From Bacteroidaceae bacterium (GTDB taxonomy: Bacteria; Bacteroidota; Bacteroidia; Bacteroidales; Bacteroidaceae), in contig JAFYPU010000014.1 of the NCBI GenBank assembly GCA_017547385.1, positions 1 through 64,000 of the forward strand: DNA of 64,000 nt, in the 5' to 3' direction. How positions within the stretch are numbered: position 1 is the stretch's first letter; each line of letters starts with the position of its first letter. The position numbers and the translations under genes are program-made. The notes beneath the pieces were generated by a model that was given only the letters and a program-made list of their open reading frames with translations, did not search any database and was not told the DNA's origin. Below are positions 36,587 through 44,990 of this stretch, piece after piece.

Positions 36587-37057
36587 TCAGTCCTCAGACT
36601 TTTTAGCAAACTCGGGCGCAGCTTCGCGATATTTGTAAACATCCACAATCTGCGTTTCAGCCACTGAGGCAATGGTGTAATCCATCATCGAATCCTTCAT
36701 ACCCTCGTCCAGACGCTTCACAGCTCCACGCAAATCGGCAGCCTGAACCAATACGTTCTGCGATGTTTTCTTCTCAGCACCGCTCTTTTCATCAAGCGTG
36801 ATAAACACAAGTTTCACCTTGAACCAGCGATCGGCCGATTCCTCGGGTGTTTCAAACAACTCGGCGTAGCGGGCACGCTTGATGTCGCTCACCTCGAATT
36901 CGCCCGTCATGAAAGGCGTTACTTCTTCAATGATTCTTTTTTCAGCTTCGGTGAAACTGATGGCATCCACCAAGTAGGGTTCTGTAACCTTCTTGACTGC
37001 TCCGTTCTCCAGTGTTTTCTCGTACTTGATTTTGGTTTCAAACCATTCGTGCATCAT
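36587..37057 (-). CDS. DUF4494 family protein
   Basis: A 156-residue cytoplasmic protein of a family confined mostly to Bacteroidetes. MHEWFETKIKYEKT, VDAISFTEAEKRI and KLVFITLDEKSGAEKKT are conserved features I recognise. No enzyme motif is visible and the family function is unknown. It is transcribed from a promoter inside the first copy of the 3-copy cassette array upstream, 50 bp from the yggS-like gene. Confidence 0.8.
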   Translation of the reverse strand: MMHEWFETKIKYEKTLENGAVKKVTEPYLVDAISFTEAEKRIIEEVTPFMTGEFEVSDIKRARYAELFETPEESADRWFKVKLVFITLDEKSGAEKKTSQNVLVQAADLRGAVKRLDEGMKDSMMDYTIASVAETQIVDVYKYREAAPEFAKKSED

Positions 37058-37118
37058 GTAAGTAAATTTTTATGTTGTTTCTAAATATATTCCTATGCCT
37101 TTTCGTGATTTGGCGAAG

Positions 37119-37150
37119 CAAAGTTAGTGCAAGGCGAGCGCAAAGCAAAA
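37119..37150 (-). promoter_or_regulatory. Promoter of the DUF4494 gene
   Basis: On the minus strand TTTTG (37150-37146), 19 bp, then TAACTTTG (37126-37119), a perfect Bacteroidetes promoter. Copies 2 and 3 of the same repeat have ACACTTTG and TCACTTTG in place of the -7 box and are probably inactive. Confidence 0.75.
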
Positions 37151-37380
37151 GGAAAACCCCTTTTTCTTTTGCTTTGCCGAGCCGCCGCCTAACTTGGGCA
37201 AAGCCAAAGTGTGCAAGGCTCGGCAAAGCAAAAGGAAAATCCTTTTTTCTTTTGCTTTGCCGAGCCGCCGCCTGACTTGGGCAAGGCCAAAGTGAGCAAG
37301 GCGAGCGCAAAGCAAAAGGAAAATCCTTTTTTCTTTTGCTTTGCCGAGCCGCTGCGCCAGACTTGGGCGAAGCCGAAGTG
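37119..37380. repeat. Triple array of palindromic promoter cassettes
   Basis: Three tandem copies start at 37119, 37205 and 37288 (period 86 and 83 bp). Each runs CAAAGT...GCAAGG, then GCAAAGCAAAAGGAAAA, a T-run, then CTTTTGCTTTGCCGAGCCGC and ends ACTTGGGC. The arms around each central A/T run are complementary, so each copy folds as a long hairpin. Copy 1 drives the DUF4494 gene. The rest of the 412-bp gap holds nothing else. Confidence 0.8.
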
Positions 37381-37469
37381 TGATTTAGAACAGTCCGGGC
37401 GTGTGGTTCTGAGCGTAGTTAAATTGATAATCCCATCCTCACAGCTTTTGTGGGATGGGATTGAAGGAG

Positions 37470-39845
37470 TCAGTGAATGCTTTTTACAAGTTCCTCAAAG
37501 CGGTTGAGGTCGCGCGGGTCGGCATTGATGTCGAGGCGTTGGCCGTTGCGGTCGAAGAGAAAGTAAGAGGGATAGTGGGGAACTTTGAGGTGCAGCTCAA
37601 CGGCTCGTTGCTGTTCGGCCGGTAGGTTATAGTGAATCACGTTCTCGCCCAACACATTGTTTTCCTTGATAACATTTTCCCAAGAGGATTTGTCGGAGCG
37701 GTTGGCCAGATAGATGAACACCATGTCGTGGGGCTGCATGCGTTGGTAGAGTTCTTGGCTATGCTTCAATGCAGCTTTGCAGGGACCGCACCACGTTCCC
37801 CACACATCGATGAGGATGAGTTTGCCTTGATGGGGCTCGATGATTTTTTGCAAAATCTTTTCGCCATCGCTCAGTTGGGATACATCTTCGGCCGAGCGCA
37901 GTGAGGACGAGCCCGAAATGTCGCGGCGAGACAGGGCTTCGTATTTCTCGTTCTGTGCCAGCACCTGTTGGATAAAACCTGTTGTTTTCAGTTCGCTCTT
38001 CATCCACTCCACCATGTGCGCCGGCAGTGCGCGGCGGTTGTCGTCGATGTAATCGTAGAGTTCGCGTGCGATGTAGAGTTCGTATAAGGTTTTGTCGGAA
38101 GCCACGCTGTCGAGTCCGTGCTTTAATTTTCGGCGCAACAACTCGGTAGAGATGTCGTACTGGTATTTGCTGAAGAGGCCATTGAGGATGGCCACGAGTT
38201 CGCTATTGTTGAAGGCATCAATCAGGGCTTGCTTTTGGGTTTTGTCTTCGGTGGCATCGATGTTGCTGTTTAGCAGTTCTATTTCTGCTTCAAAGCGGCC
38301 GAGGGCAGAGGCTTCTTTTTCGTTGAGCGAGATTTTTCCTTGCTCTGCCATCTCTTGTATCATGGGTAGTAGGGAAGTCTTGCTGCTCTTTCTATCCGCG
38401 TTGCGCACATCGATGTAGTCTCTCATGAAGGTGCTGAATTCGCGGTGCAGCGTGTAGGGTTTGCCGTGTTGCAACCAAAGGTTCTGGCTCACGTAGTCCA
38501 CATATCCTTTGGGCAACTGAAATTTGTCTACATAATAGCGGGCCTGCATCAGGTTGCGTCCCAAATCTACCAGAAAGTTATTGCGCAGGAATTCTTCGAA
38601 TCGCAGAGAGAGGGTGGGGTGAGCCAAAAGGGTGGAGTCGAGTTTGGCATTGGTGGCTGCCAACTCCCGTTTGCCCTCTTCGAGATAAGCCATGGCCTCT
38701 TCGGCTGTGCTGTGGTCATTCTGTAATGTGGGAAAATTCAAGTATAAGACGTGTGCCAGCAACTCGTTTTGCAAACGTGCGTCTTTGCCCATGAAAAGCT
38801 CATGCCCCGTCTTGCAATCGTACAAGTAGAAGTAGGTCTCGCCGGGTTCGAGTATGGTATGGGTATTGATGCTTCTGTTGAGTCCGGACATAAAGATATA
38901 TGATGTGTTGAGCAGGGGTACTTTTATGCAGAAGCGCCCCAAAGAGTCCAACGAGGTGTTGAAGGTTTCCTGCTCGTCGGAGATAAAGTTTTCGATGAAT
39001 ACCTCGAGGGAATTGTTGCCTCCGTTTCCTTTTACCGATGCAGGAATGTCTTTAATCCAGCCCATGATAGTCGCACTGTCGCCGGCTTGATAGCCGTTGT
39101 CCTTGAAGTCGCGGCGCAAGTCGCGTGAGGGATAATCGGGCAGTGTTCCGGTGGTGATGGGACGGCATGCAATGGCTCTGTTCTCCCCAATGCCGATTTT
39201 GCGCATGCCTTTCTTCATCTTGCTCACGCTCACGGAGAGTTTTTCCTTACCCTTGCTAGCCACGAAGGTATAGCTGTCTTTCTTCTCCGTCTGCGAAAGA
39301 ATGTCCCACACACAATTATTATATATAATATGGTGTTCGGCAAAGCCTATCAACCACTCGCCCGTTGCTTCGTTGCGCCAATAGGTGTCTGTGAGTCCTT
39401 GGGGCAGAACGTTGCCGGGATGGATGTTAAAAAACTGCCAACCGGCGGGTTCTATCAAGTCGAAGTGCGTGGTTCCTTTGGGCAGGGCGTCGAACACGCA
39501 TACGAAGTCCACCTGTCCGCTCTCGGGCATAACGAATTGTTGGTCAAGCTCTATGAGAGTAGTTCCCACCTCGGCCCATATCGGCATATTTTTGCGAATG
39601 GGGTAGCGCTCGCTGCCCACTTGTAAATAGGAGGTAGCTTTCATGCGAATCCACTCCCCGGGGCGATAGTCGATGTGCATTGTTACCTCGGTGCGTTCAT
39701 CGCCCATTTTTACCTTGGTGATGTTGACCACGTGGCTGTGGCTGTTGAAACCTGTCTGCACATTCCCCCAAATGGTGTGGGGAGTTTGTGCATATGCGAC
39801 CAATGCAAGAAGTGAAAAAAGGAGTGTGAAGATTTTTGCTTTCAT
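37470..39845 (-). CDS. Exported TlpA-like thioredoxin-domain protein
   Basis: A 791-residue protein with a signal peptide (MKAKIFTLLFSLLALVAYAQ). A long N-terminal part (21 to about 640) has no clear family; it includes a beta-rich segment and long helices. Residues 650-790 are a thioredoxin fold with the redox pair Cys686/Cys689 in WGTWCGPCKAA. The arrangement resembles TlpA/ResA-like exported reductases of Bacteroidetes, which keep periplasmic cysteines reduced or take part in cofactor assembly. It is a single gene with its own -7 box. The substrate is unknown. Confidence 0.85.
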   Translation of the reverse strand: MKAKIFTLLFSLLALVAYAQTPHTIWGNVQTGFNSHSHVVNITKVKMGDERTEVTMHIDYRPGEWIRMKATSYLQVGSERYPIRKNMPIWAEVGTTLIELDQQFVMPESGQVDFVCVFDALPKGTTHFDLIEPAGWQFFNIHPGNVLPQGLTDTYWRNEATGEWLIGFAEHHIIYNNCVWDILSQTEKKDSYTFVASKGKEKLSVSVSKMKKGMRKIGIGENRAIACRPITTGTLPDYPSRDLRRDFKDNGYQAGDSATIMGWIKDIPASVKGNGGNNSLEVFIENFISDEQETFNTSLDSLGRFCIKVPLLNTSYIFMSGLNRSINTHTILEPGETYFYLYDCKTGHELFMGKDARLQNELLAHVLYLNFPTLQNDHSTAEEAMAYLEEGKRELAATNAKLDSTLLAHPTLSLRFEEFLRNNFLVDLGRNLMQARYYVDKFQLPKGYVDYVSQNLWLQHGKPYTLHREFSTFMRDYIDVRNADRKSSKTSLLPMIQEMAEQGKISLNEKEASALGRFEAEIELLNSNIDATEDKTQKQALIDAFNNSELVAILNGLFSKYQYDISTELLRRKLKHGLDSVASDKTLYELYIARELYDYIDDNRRALPAHMVEWMKSELKTTGFIQQVLAQNEKYEALSRRDISGSSSLRSAEDVSQLSDGEKILQKIIEPHQGKLILIDVWGTWCGPCKAALKHSQELYQRMQPHDMVFIYLANRSDKSSWENVIKENNVLGENVIHYNLPAEQQRAVELHLKVPHYPSYFLFDRNGQRLDINADPRDLNRFEELVKSIH

Positions 39846-39927
39846 TGTGGTGTGTTTTGTTATGCTTCTTATTGTTTCATGAGTGCGTAGTAAACATTCA
39901 AATTAGGATGTGTTTTGATGTATGTCG

Positions 39928-39935
39928 CAAAGATA
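39928..39935 (-). promoter_or_regulatory. -7 element of the TlpA-like gene
   Basis: TATCTTTG on the minus strand fits TAnnTTTG; it lies 82 nt before the ATG. No -33 box was found. Confidence 0.5.
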
Positions 39936-40425
39936 TTTTCTTTTTGTGGTTTTTACCCCCCCCAATCATAATATATGTTAATTCTAAAGGCATTCTTCAT
40001 TTGGGGGAATGCAAGAACCGAAGTTGTTCAAGGGAATCCGACAATAAGGGCCGGCCTTCACTTAGTATTAACACATGAGGCAGCGTTTTGTTACATGGAG
40101 AGGGGAATTTTTAGAGATTTTTTAGAAAAGTCGTCGGGCTTGTTGGCCTTCATCACCGGCTGGTGAGAGCACAGGTGCGCAGAATATGAAAGTGAAATGG
40201 CATTTAATGGGACTCAAACCCCCATCTCGTTGAATTATTATGCATGATAATTCAGATAAACGCCGTTTCGACGGAAGTCGGAAGCTGTCTGCTTGGCTTC
40301 TGTACGGCTTGTCGGATGATGGCCGAACACGTTTCATGCAGTGCTGCAATGCCGTGCCGAAGAGATATGACAGAGGCGGAAAATCACATTTCATACCTCG
40401 TGCTCTGAAACTTATGCGCCAATTA

Positions 40426-40457
40426 TTCGCCTATGTATTAAAGGTTTCTTAACTTTG
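40426..40457 (+). promoter_or_regulatory. Promoter of the Ser/Thr kinase gene
   Basis: TTCG (40426-40429), 20 bp, then TAACTTTG (40450-40457). The ATG follows 22 nt later. Confidence 0.65.
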
Positions 40458-40479
40458 CGGCAGGAATTATTAAAACAGA

Positions 40480-42009
40480 ATGACAAACAACGATAGGAGC
40501 GGTTTGTTGCCCGTGGGAACACTCCTCAACAGTGGCAACTATCGCATCGAAAAACATTTGGCCTCCGGCGGATTTGGCAACACCTATGTGGCGACCCACA
40601 TCGGACTGGATGAGCGTGTGGCCATCAAGGAGCTTTTTCTTAAAGGCATCTGCAACCGCTTGGATGCGGATGGCAGCATTACCATCACCATTGCTGAAAA
40701 TCGTCGACTCTACGACTCGCAGTTGGCAAAGTTCAAGAAAGAAGCCCTGCGCTTGCGCAAACTTAACAACCGGCACATTGTGCGTGTGCTCAACTATTTC
40801 GAGGAAAACGGAACGGCCTATTATGTGATGGACTTCCTCAAGGGTGAAAGCCTCTCTGCACGCATGAAGCGCACACACCGCCCCCTCACAGAGCAGGAAG
40901 TGCTGCACTTTTTGCCGCAAGTGCTCGACGCGCTCGAGGAATCGCATGCAGCCAACATTTGGCACCTTGACCTGAAACCGGGAAACATCATGGTGAACGA
41001 CAAAGGCGAAGCCGTGCTCATCGACTTCGGTGCCAGCAAGCAGGTGAGCAACACCGACACGGAGGGAGCCACCACGTCGACAGCCAACTGCTATACACCG
41101 GGATACGCGCCCAGCGAACTGACCGAAGGAGCCATCGAAAAGTTTGGCCCGCACACTGACATGTATTCGCTTGGTGCCACCATCTATGCGCTGCTCACAC
41201 ACCTCTCGCCGCCCTCGCCCTCGGTGGTGATGGAAGACGGACTTCCGCCATATGCAGTGCCCGTGAGCGATGCTATGCAGCGCCTGGTGAAATGGATGAT
41301 GCAATATGCCAGAAACGCCCGTCCGCAGAACGTGGAAGCAGTGCGCAAGTATCTCAAGGAAAACTTTGGCGAAGTAGCTCCTCCCGAGCCCGTGGTTATT
41401 CCCGAAGAGCCGGAAGAAGTTACCGTGGTGGAAGTGGAAGTATCGAGAGAGAACCCCCAACAAAACGCCAAGAAAGAAGAAGAGATTTCAGTGCATGTGG
41501 ATGATGAGCCGGCACCCAAAAAGAAATGGAAATGGGTGGTGGCAGGCATCGTGGCAGTGGCTGCCATCAGCGGCATTGTGGCTACCAACTTCGGAAAAGA
41601 GGATGCAAAAACGTCCGGTGGCGAAACTGTTGCCCTTGCTGACTCCGTGGAGGTGGACAAAGTGCGCGTGGCCGTCAAGTCGCAATTCTCACAAGACAGC
41701 ATCGTTTACAGCTACACCGGCAAGATGGTGAACGGACTTCCGCAAGGCCGAGGACGTGCTGTGCAAGAGGATGGACACGTTTACGAAGGCCTCTTTGTGG
41801 ACGGACTATATGAGGACGACAATGGCACCATGTATATGAAAAACGGAGATAAGTATGTGGGTACATTCCGCAGTTGCTATTTCCATGGTCCGGGTGCTTA
41901 CTACTTCCAATTGAACGGCAACAGCTACAAAGGAAAGTTCATTAAGGGGCAGCCCTCTCCCGGTACCGTTGTTTACGACTCCGGTGGTAAAGTCATCAAT
42001 AAGTTCTGA
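40480..42009 (+). CDS. Hanks-type Ser/Thr protein kinase with C-terminal MORN repeats
   Basis: A 509-residue membrane kinase. The kinase domain (about 20-290) has the Gly loop ASGGFGNTY, Lys50 in VAIKEL, the catalytic loop HLDLKPGN (162-169, Asp164) and DFG at 182-184. The usual HRD arginine is Leu, so it is a non-RD kinase that may not need activation-loop phosphorylation. A Pro/Glu-rich linker follows, then one transmembrane helix (about 351-367), then three MORN-type repeats (GKMVNGLPQGRGRAV at 414-428, YEGLFVDGLYEDDNGT, YVGTFRSCYFHGPG) on the outer side. It may couple an envelope signal to intracellular phosphorylation. No phosphatase gene is adjacent. Confidence 0.9.
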   Translation: MTNNDRSGLLPVGTLLNSGNYRIEKHLASGGFGNTYVATHIGLDERVAIKELFLKGICNRLDADGSITITIAENRRLYDSQLAKFKKEALRLRKLNNRHIVRVLNYFEENGTAYYVMDFLKGESLSARMKRTHRPLTEQEVLHFLPQVLDALEESHAANIWHLDLKPGNIMVNDKGEAVLIDFGASKQVSNTDTEGATTSTANCYTPGYAPSELTEGAIEKFGPHTDMYSLGATIYALLTHLSPPSPSVVMEDGLPPYAVPVSDAMQRLVKWMMQYARNARPQNVEAVRKYLKENFGEVAPPEPVVIPEEPEEVTVVEVEVSRENPQQNAKKEEEISVHVDDEPAPKKKWKWVVAGIVAVAAISGIVATNFGKEDAKTSGGETVALADSVEVDKVRVAVKSQFSQDSIVYSYTGKMVNGLPQGRGRAVQEDGHVYEGLFVDGLYEDDNGTMYMKNGDKYVGTFRSCYFHGPGAYYFQLNGNSYKGKFIKGQPSPGTVVYDSGGKVINKF

Positions 42010-42037
42010 GCAAATTTTCTTACGATCAACAATCTTC

Positions 42038-42072
42038 AGCCGCGCAACCTGAGTTGTGCGGCTTTTGTTTGT
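42038..42072 (+). terminator. Terminator after the kinase gene
   Basis: AGCCGCGCAAC (42038-42048) pairs with GTTGTGCGGCT (42053-42063), followed by TTTTGTTTG. Confidence 0.8.
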
Positions 42073-42156
42073 CTGCATATCAGTTTGTTGGGGATACTCC
42101 TTCGTTCTGTCTGAATGATTATTGTTCGGGAAGGAATCCTTCCGTTCGCCGTTAAC

Positions 42157-42200
42157 GAAAAAAGGGTGTGCCGAGATAATTTTCGGCACACCCTTGATGG
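42157..42200 (-). terminator. Terminator after the EF-G2-like gene
   Basis: AAGGGTGTGCCGA (42162-42174) pairs with TCGGCACACCCTT (42183-42195); on the minus strand TTTTTTCG follows. The + side also ends in a T-run, so it may work both ways. Confidence 0.8.
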
Positions 42201-42245
42201 TTTTTGCTCGGGGGAAGTTTCCCTCGCAATAATAGGTAGATAAAT

Positions 42246-44399
42246 TTATTCTTCGTTTTGCTTTTCGAAGTCCGCGATAAGTTTGTTTTGCAAGTCGCCG
42301 GGCACAAGTTCGTAGCTCGCAAACTTCATGATGAATGAGGCGCGGCCACCGGTGAGTGAGCTGAGCGAAGTGGAGTAAGTGCCCATTTCCTTGAGAGGCA
42401 CCTTGGCCTGAAGTTTCTCATAGCCGTTTTCGCTGCTCATGCCCACAATCATACCTCTGCGTCCTTGGAGGTCGCTCATCACGTCGCCCATCTTGTCGGC
42501 GGGAACAAACACTTCAACGTCGTAGATAGGTTCGAGAATCTTCGGACCTGCTTCCTTAAATGCCTGGCTGAAGGCGTTGCGACCTGCCAGCATGAAGGAG
42601 AGTTCGTTGGAGTCAACCGGGTGCATCTTTCCGTCGTAAACGATGACGCGAACGTCGCGAGCGTAGCTTCCGGTGAGCGGTCCCTGTTCCATGCGACTCA
42701 TTACGCCTTTCAGGATGGCGGGCATGAAGCGAGCGTCAATGGCTCCGCCCACAACAGAGTTGATGAATACGAGTTTGCCACCCCATTCCAAAGGTATTTC
42801 TTCCTTACCCTTGAGGTTGATGCGGATTTCCTGATTGCCAAACTTGTAAACAGTGGGATCGGGCATGTCTTCGTAATAAGGCTCAACAATGAGGTGAACT
42901 TCACCAAACTGTCCGGCACCACCGCTCTGCTTCTTGTGGCGATAGTCAGCGCGTGCAGCCTTGGTGATTGTCTCACGATAAGGAATGCGCTGCTCATAGA
43001 ACTCGATGTTGATCTTATCGATGTTTTCGAGACGCCACTTCAGGGTGCGCAGGTGGAACTCTCCTTGTCCGTGCACCAAGATTTGACGCAACTCCTTGCT
43101 TTGTTCAACTTCCCAAGTGGGATCTTCCTGACGCATGCGGTTGAGGGCCGACATCATCTTTTCGGTTTCGGCTTCGTTCACGGCACGGATGGCGCGTGTA
43201 TACTTGGGGTTGGGATATTTAATAAAGTTGAAGCGGTGGTCGCAGTCCTTGCTGTTGAGCGTGTTGCCCGTGCGCACATCTTTCAGTTTGACGGTGCAAC
43301 CGATGTCGCCGGCTTGCAAACTTTCCACCTTTTCGCGGTTGGCTCCGGAACAAACAAAGATTTGTGCCATGCGCTCTTTCGAACCTCTGTCGGCATTGGT
43401 CAGATCGTCGCCTTCCTTCAGCGTTCCGCTCATCACTTTGAAGTATTGCACTTCACCGATGTGCGGTTCTACGCCGGTCTTGAAGAAATAGATAGAAGTC
43501 GGTCCGTCAACTGTCGGGGGCACTTCCACACCGCGTGTGTTGTGTACGGAGGGCATTTCGTCCACGAACGGAACCACGTTGCCGAGGAATTCCATCAAAC
43601 GGCCTACACCCATGTTTTTGCCGGCGCACACGCAGAACACGGGGAAGATGCTGCGCGTAACCATACCCTTGCGGATACCTTCACGCATCTCATCTTCGGT
43701 GAGGTGTTCGGTTTCAAAGAATTTTTCCATCAAACCTTCGTCATTCTCTGCGGCAGCTTCCACCAGCACGCGGTGCATGGCTTCTGCTTTCTCCATTTCT
43801 TCGGCCGGAATGTCCTCAATGGTAGCTTCGCCACCGTCGGGGCCCCAAGTGAGCTTCTTCATCAAAATGATGTCAATCAAGCTGTTGAAATCGGGACCGG
43901 TGGTTACGGGATACTGCACGGGAACCACTTTTGAGCCATAGATGCTCTGAAGTTCGTCCAACACCTTATCGTAGTCGCAGTTCTCACTGTCGAGTTGGTT
44001 CACCAGGAAGATGACAGGCTTGCCCAGCTTTTCGGTGTAACGGAAGTGGTTTTGCGTTCCCACTTCAGGGCCGAACTGTCCGTTGAGCAGGAGCAGGGCG
44101 GTGTCGGTTACGTTGAGGGCTGTCATGGCTGCGCCGACAAAGTCGTCAGAACCCGGGCAGTCGATGATATTGAGCTTTTTGCCATTGCGCTCTACGTGGA
44201 ATACGGTTGAGAACACTGAATAGCCGTAGTCTTGCTCCACGGGGAAGTAGTCCGACACGGTGTTCTTGGCCGTGATGCGTCCTCTGCGTTTGATTTGTCC
44301 GTTTTCAAAAAGCAGGGCTTCGGTCAGTGTTGTTTTACCGGAGCCGTCGTTTCCCAAGAGTGCGATGTTTTTGATTTCGCGAGAATTGTAAACTTTCAT
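42246..44399 (-). CDS. EF-G2-like translation elongation factor (divergent G domain)
   Basis: A 717-residue homologue of elongation factor G with all five domains. The P-loop is GNDGSGKT (16-23) instead of AHVDAGKT, and the switch II motif is DCPGSDDF (80-87), where Ser84 replaces the catalytic histidine of DTPGHVDF. The NKxD motif is NQLDSE. Bacteroides EF-G2, as published, drives translocation without GTP hydrolysis and is made under carbon starvation; the lost histidine fits that idea. A normal fusA is expected elsewhere. It is a single gene. Whether this protein behaves like the Bacteroides one is inferred from sequence only. Confidence 0.85.
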   Translation of the reverse strand: MKVYNSREIKNIALLGNDGSGKTTLTEALLFENGQIKRRGRITAKNTVSDYFPVEQDYGYSVFSTVFHVERNGKKLNIIDCPGSDDFVGAAMTALNVTDTALLLLNGQFGPEVGTQNHFRYTEKLGKPVIFLVNQLDSENCDYDKVLDELQSIYGSKVVPVQYPVTTGPDFNSLIDIILMKKLTWGPDGGEATIEDIPAEEMEKAEAMHRVLVEAAAENDEGLMEKFFETEHLTEDEMREGIRKGMVTRSIFPVFCVCAGKNMGVGRLMEFLGNVVPFVDEMPSVHNTRGVEVPPTVDGPTSIYFFKTGVEPHIGEVQYFKVMSGTLKEGDDLTNADRGSKERMAQIFVCSGANREKVESLQAGDIGCTVKLKDVRTGNTLNSKDCDHRFNFIKYPNPKYTRAIRAVNEAETEKMMSALNRMRQEDPTWEVEQSKELRQILVHGQGEFHLRTLKWRLENIDKINIEFYEQRIPYRETITKAARADYRHKKQSGGAGQFGEVHLIVEPYYEDMPDPTVYKFGNQEIRINLKGKEEIPLEWGGKLVFINSVVGGAIDARFMPAILKGVMSRMEQGPLTGSYARDVRVIVYDGKMHPVDSNELSFMLAGRNAFSQAFKEAGPKILEPIYDVEVFVPADKMGDVMSDLQGRRGMIVGMSSENGYEKLQAKVPLKEMGTYSTSLSSLTGGRASFIMKFASYELVPGDLQNKLIADFEKQNEE

Positions 44400-44691
44400 A
44401 GTATTGTTTGTTTAGGTTTTTACTGTGTGATTGCACAAATCGAGGCGCAAATTAGCGAGAAAATGCATTCTGCGCAAATAGCCCGATTATGTTGTTCAGC
44501 ATTCTTTTGGACGCAGTGTGTATTCTGATAGAGCCGTTGCGGAACAGAAAATGCATTGTTTGATAAAATGTAAGCCAATGGCATATTTGTGCTTACACAT
44601 TGTCATATTGTTAATTAAGCGTAAAAGAATTCGCACGCCTTGCAGACGTTTTTTGCTTGGGCGGCACATTCCGGATTAAGGCAGCGGAAAA

Positions 44692-44752
44692 ATTTGCAAA
44701 GCCTCCGAAATTTTCGCCTGTGCTTCCGGAAAATTCTGCAGTGCTTGCAAAA
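44692..44752. repeat. 21-bp phased dyad array, locus E (3 units, 61 bp)
   Basis: Units start at 44692, 44713 and 44734, with cores AAGCC, GTGCT and GTGCT. Unit 2 reads TTCGCCTGTGCTTCCGGAA. Arms match less well than at other loci, and unit 3 matches the reverse complement of unit 1 at only 12 of 19 positions. It lies between divergent genes, so it cannot be a terminator for either. Confidence 0.75.
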
Positions 44753-44935
44753 AATGCCGTTTCCGAGGCCTTGGAGAGGGGTGGGGGAACAAAAAAGGAA
44801 GAAGCGCAGGCAGTGCTTCTTCCTTTGTGAGACGAATTTACGAAAAACTTTCCGGATGACCAAATGCCCCTGTTTGCAACGTTCTGACATTCTGTCGCAA
44901 AAATGCTTGTTGCGATGGATTTTTGACAAAGTCGC

Positions 44936-44966
44936 TTGTGCATGCACATCGTATGTGTTAACTTCG
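44936..44966 (+). promoter_or_regulatory. Promoter of the HemW-like gene
   Basis: TTG (44936-44938), 20 bp, then TAACTTCG (44959-44966), one base off the consensus. The ATG is 24 nt downstream. The rest of the 591-bp gap (44400-44990) holds repeat locus E and no gene. Confidence 0.55.
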
Positions 44967-44990
44967 CGCAAAATCCCCAAGCCGTTAGTT

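Larger units (their letters stand above)
39846..40479. other. 634-bp gene-free gap with unexplained conserved-looking core
   Basis: The gap holds the promoters of both flanking genes. Between 40140 and 40440 there is no good gene, although a 90-codon open frame exists on the minus strand (40122-40394). A tRNA 3'-end-like string (GGGTTTGAGTCCC on the minus strand, 40207-40219) and an imperfect 22-bp palindrome (40232-40253, GAATTATTATGCATGATAATTC) lie next to each other. I could not fold a whole tRNA, tmRNA or RNase P RNA here. Confidence 0.4.

Noticed and set aside
40122-40394. 90-codon frame on the minus strand
   Set aside because: It crosses the tRNA-like string and the palindrome, has no good start region, and no recognisable protein.
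44640-44990. N-terminal extension of the HemW-like protein
   Set aside because: It would run through repeat locus E and the promoter, and it lies before the conserved start of the family.
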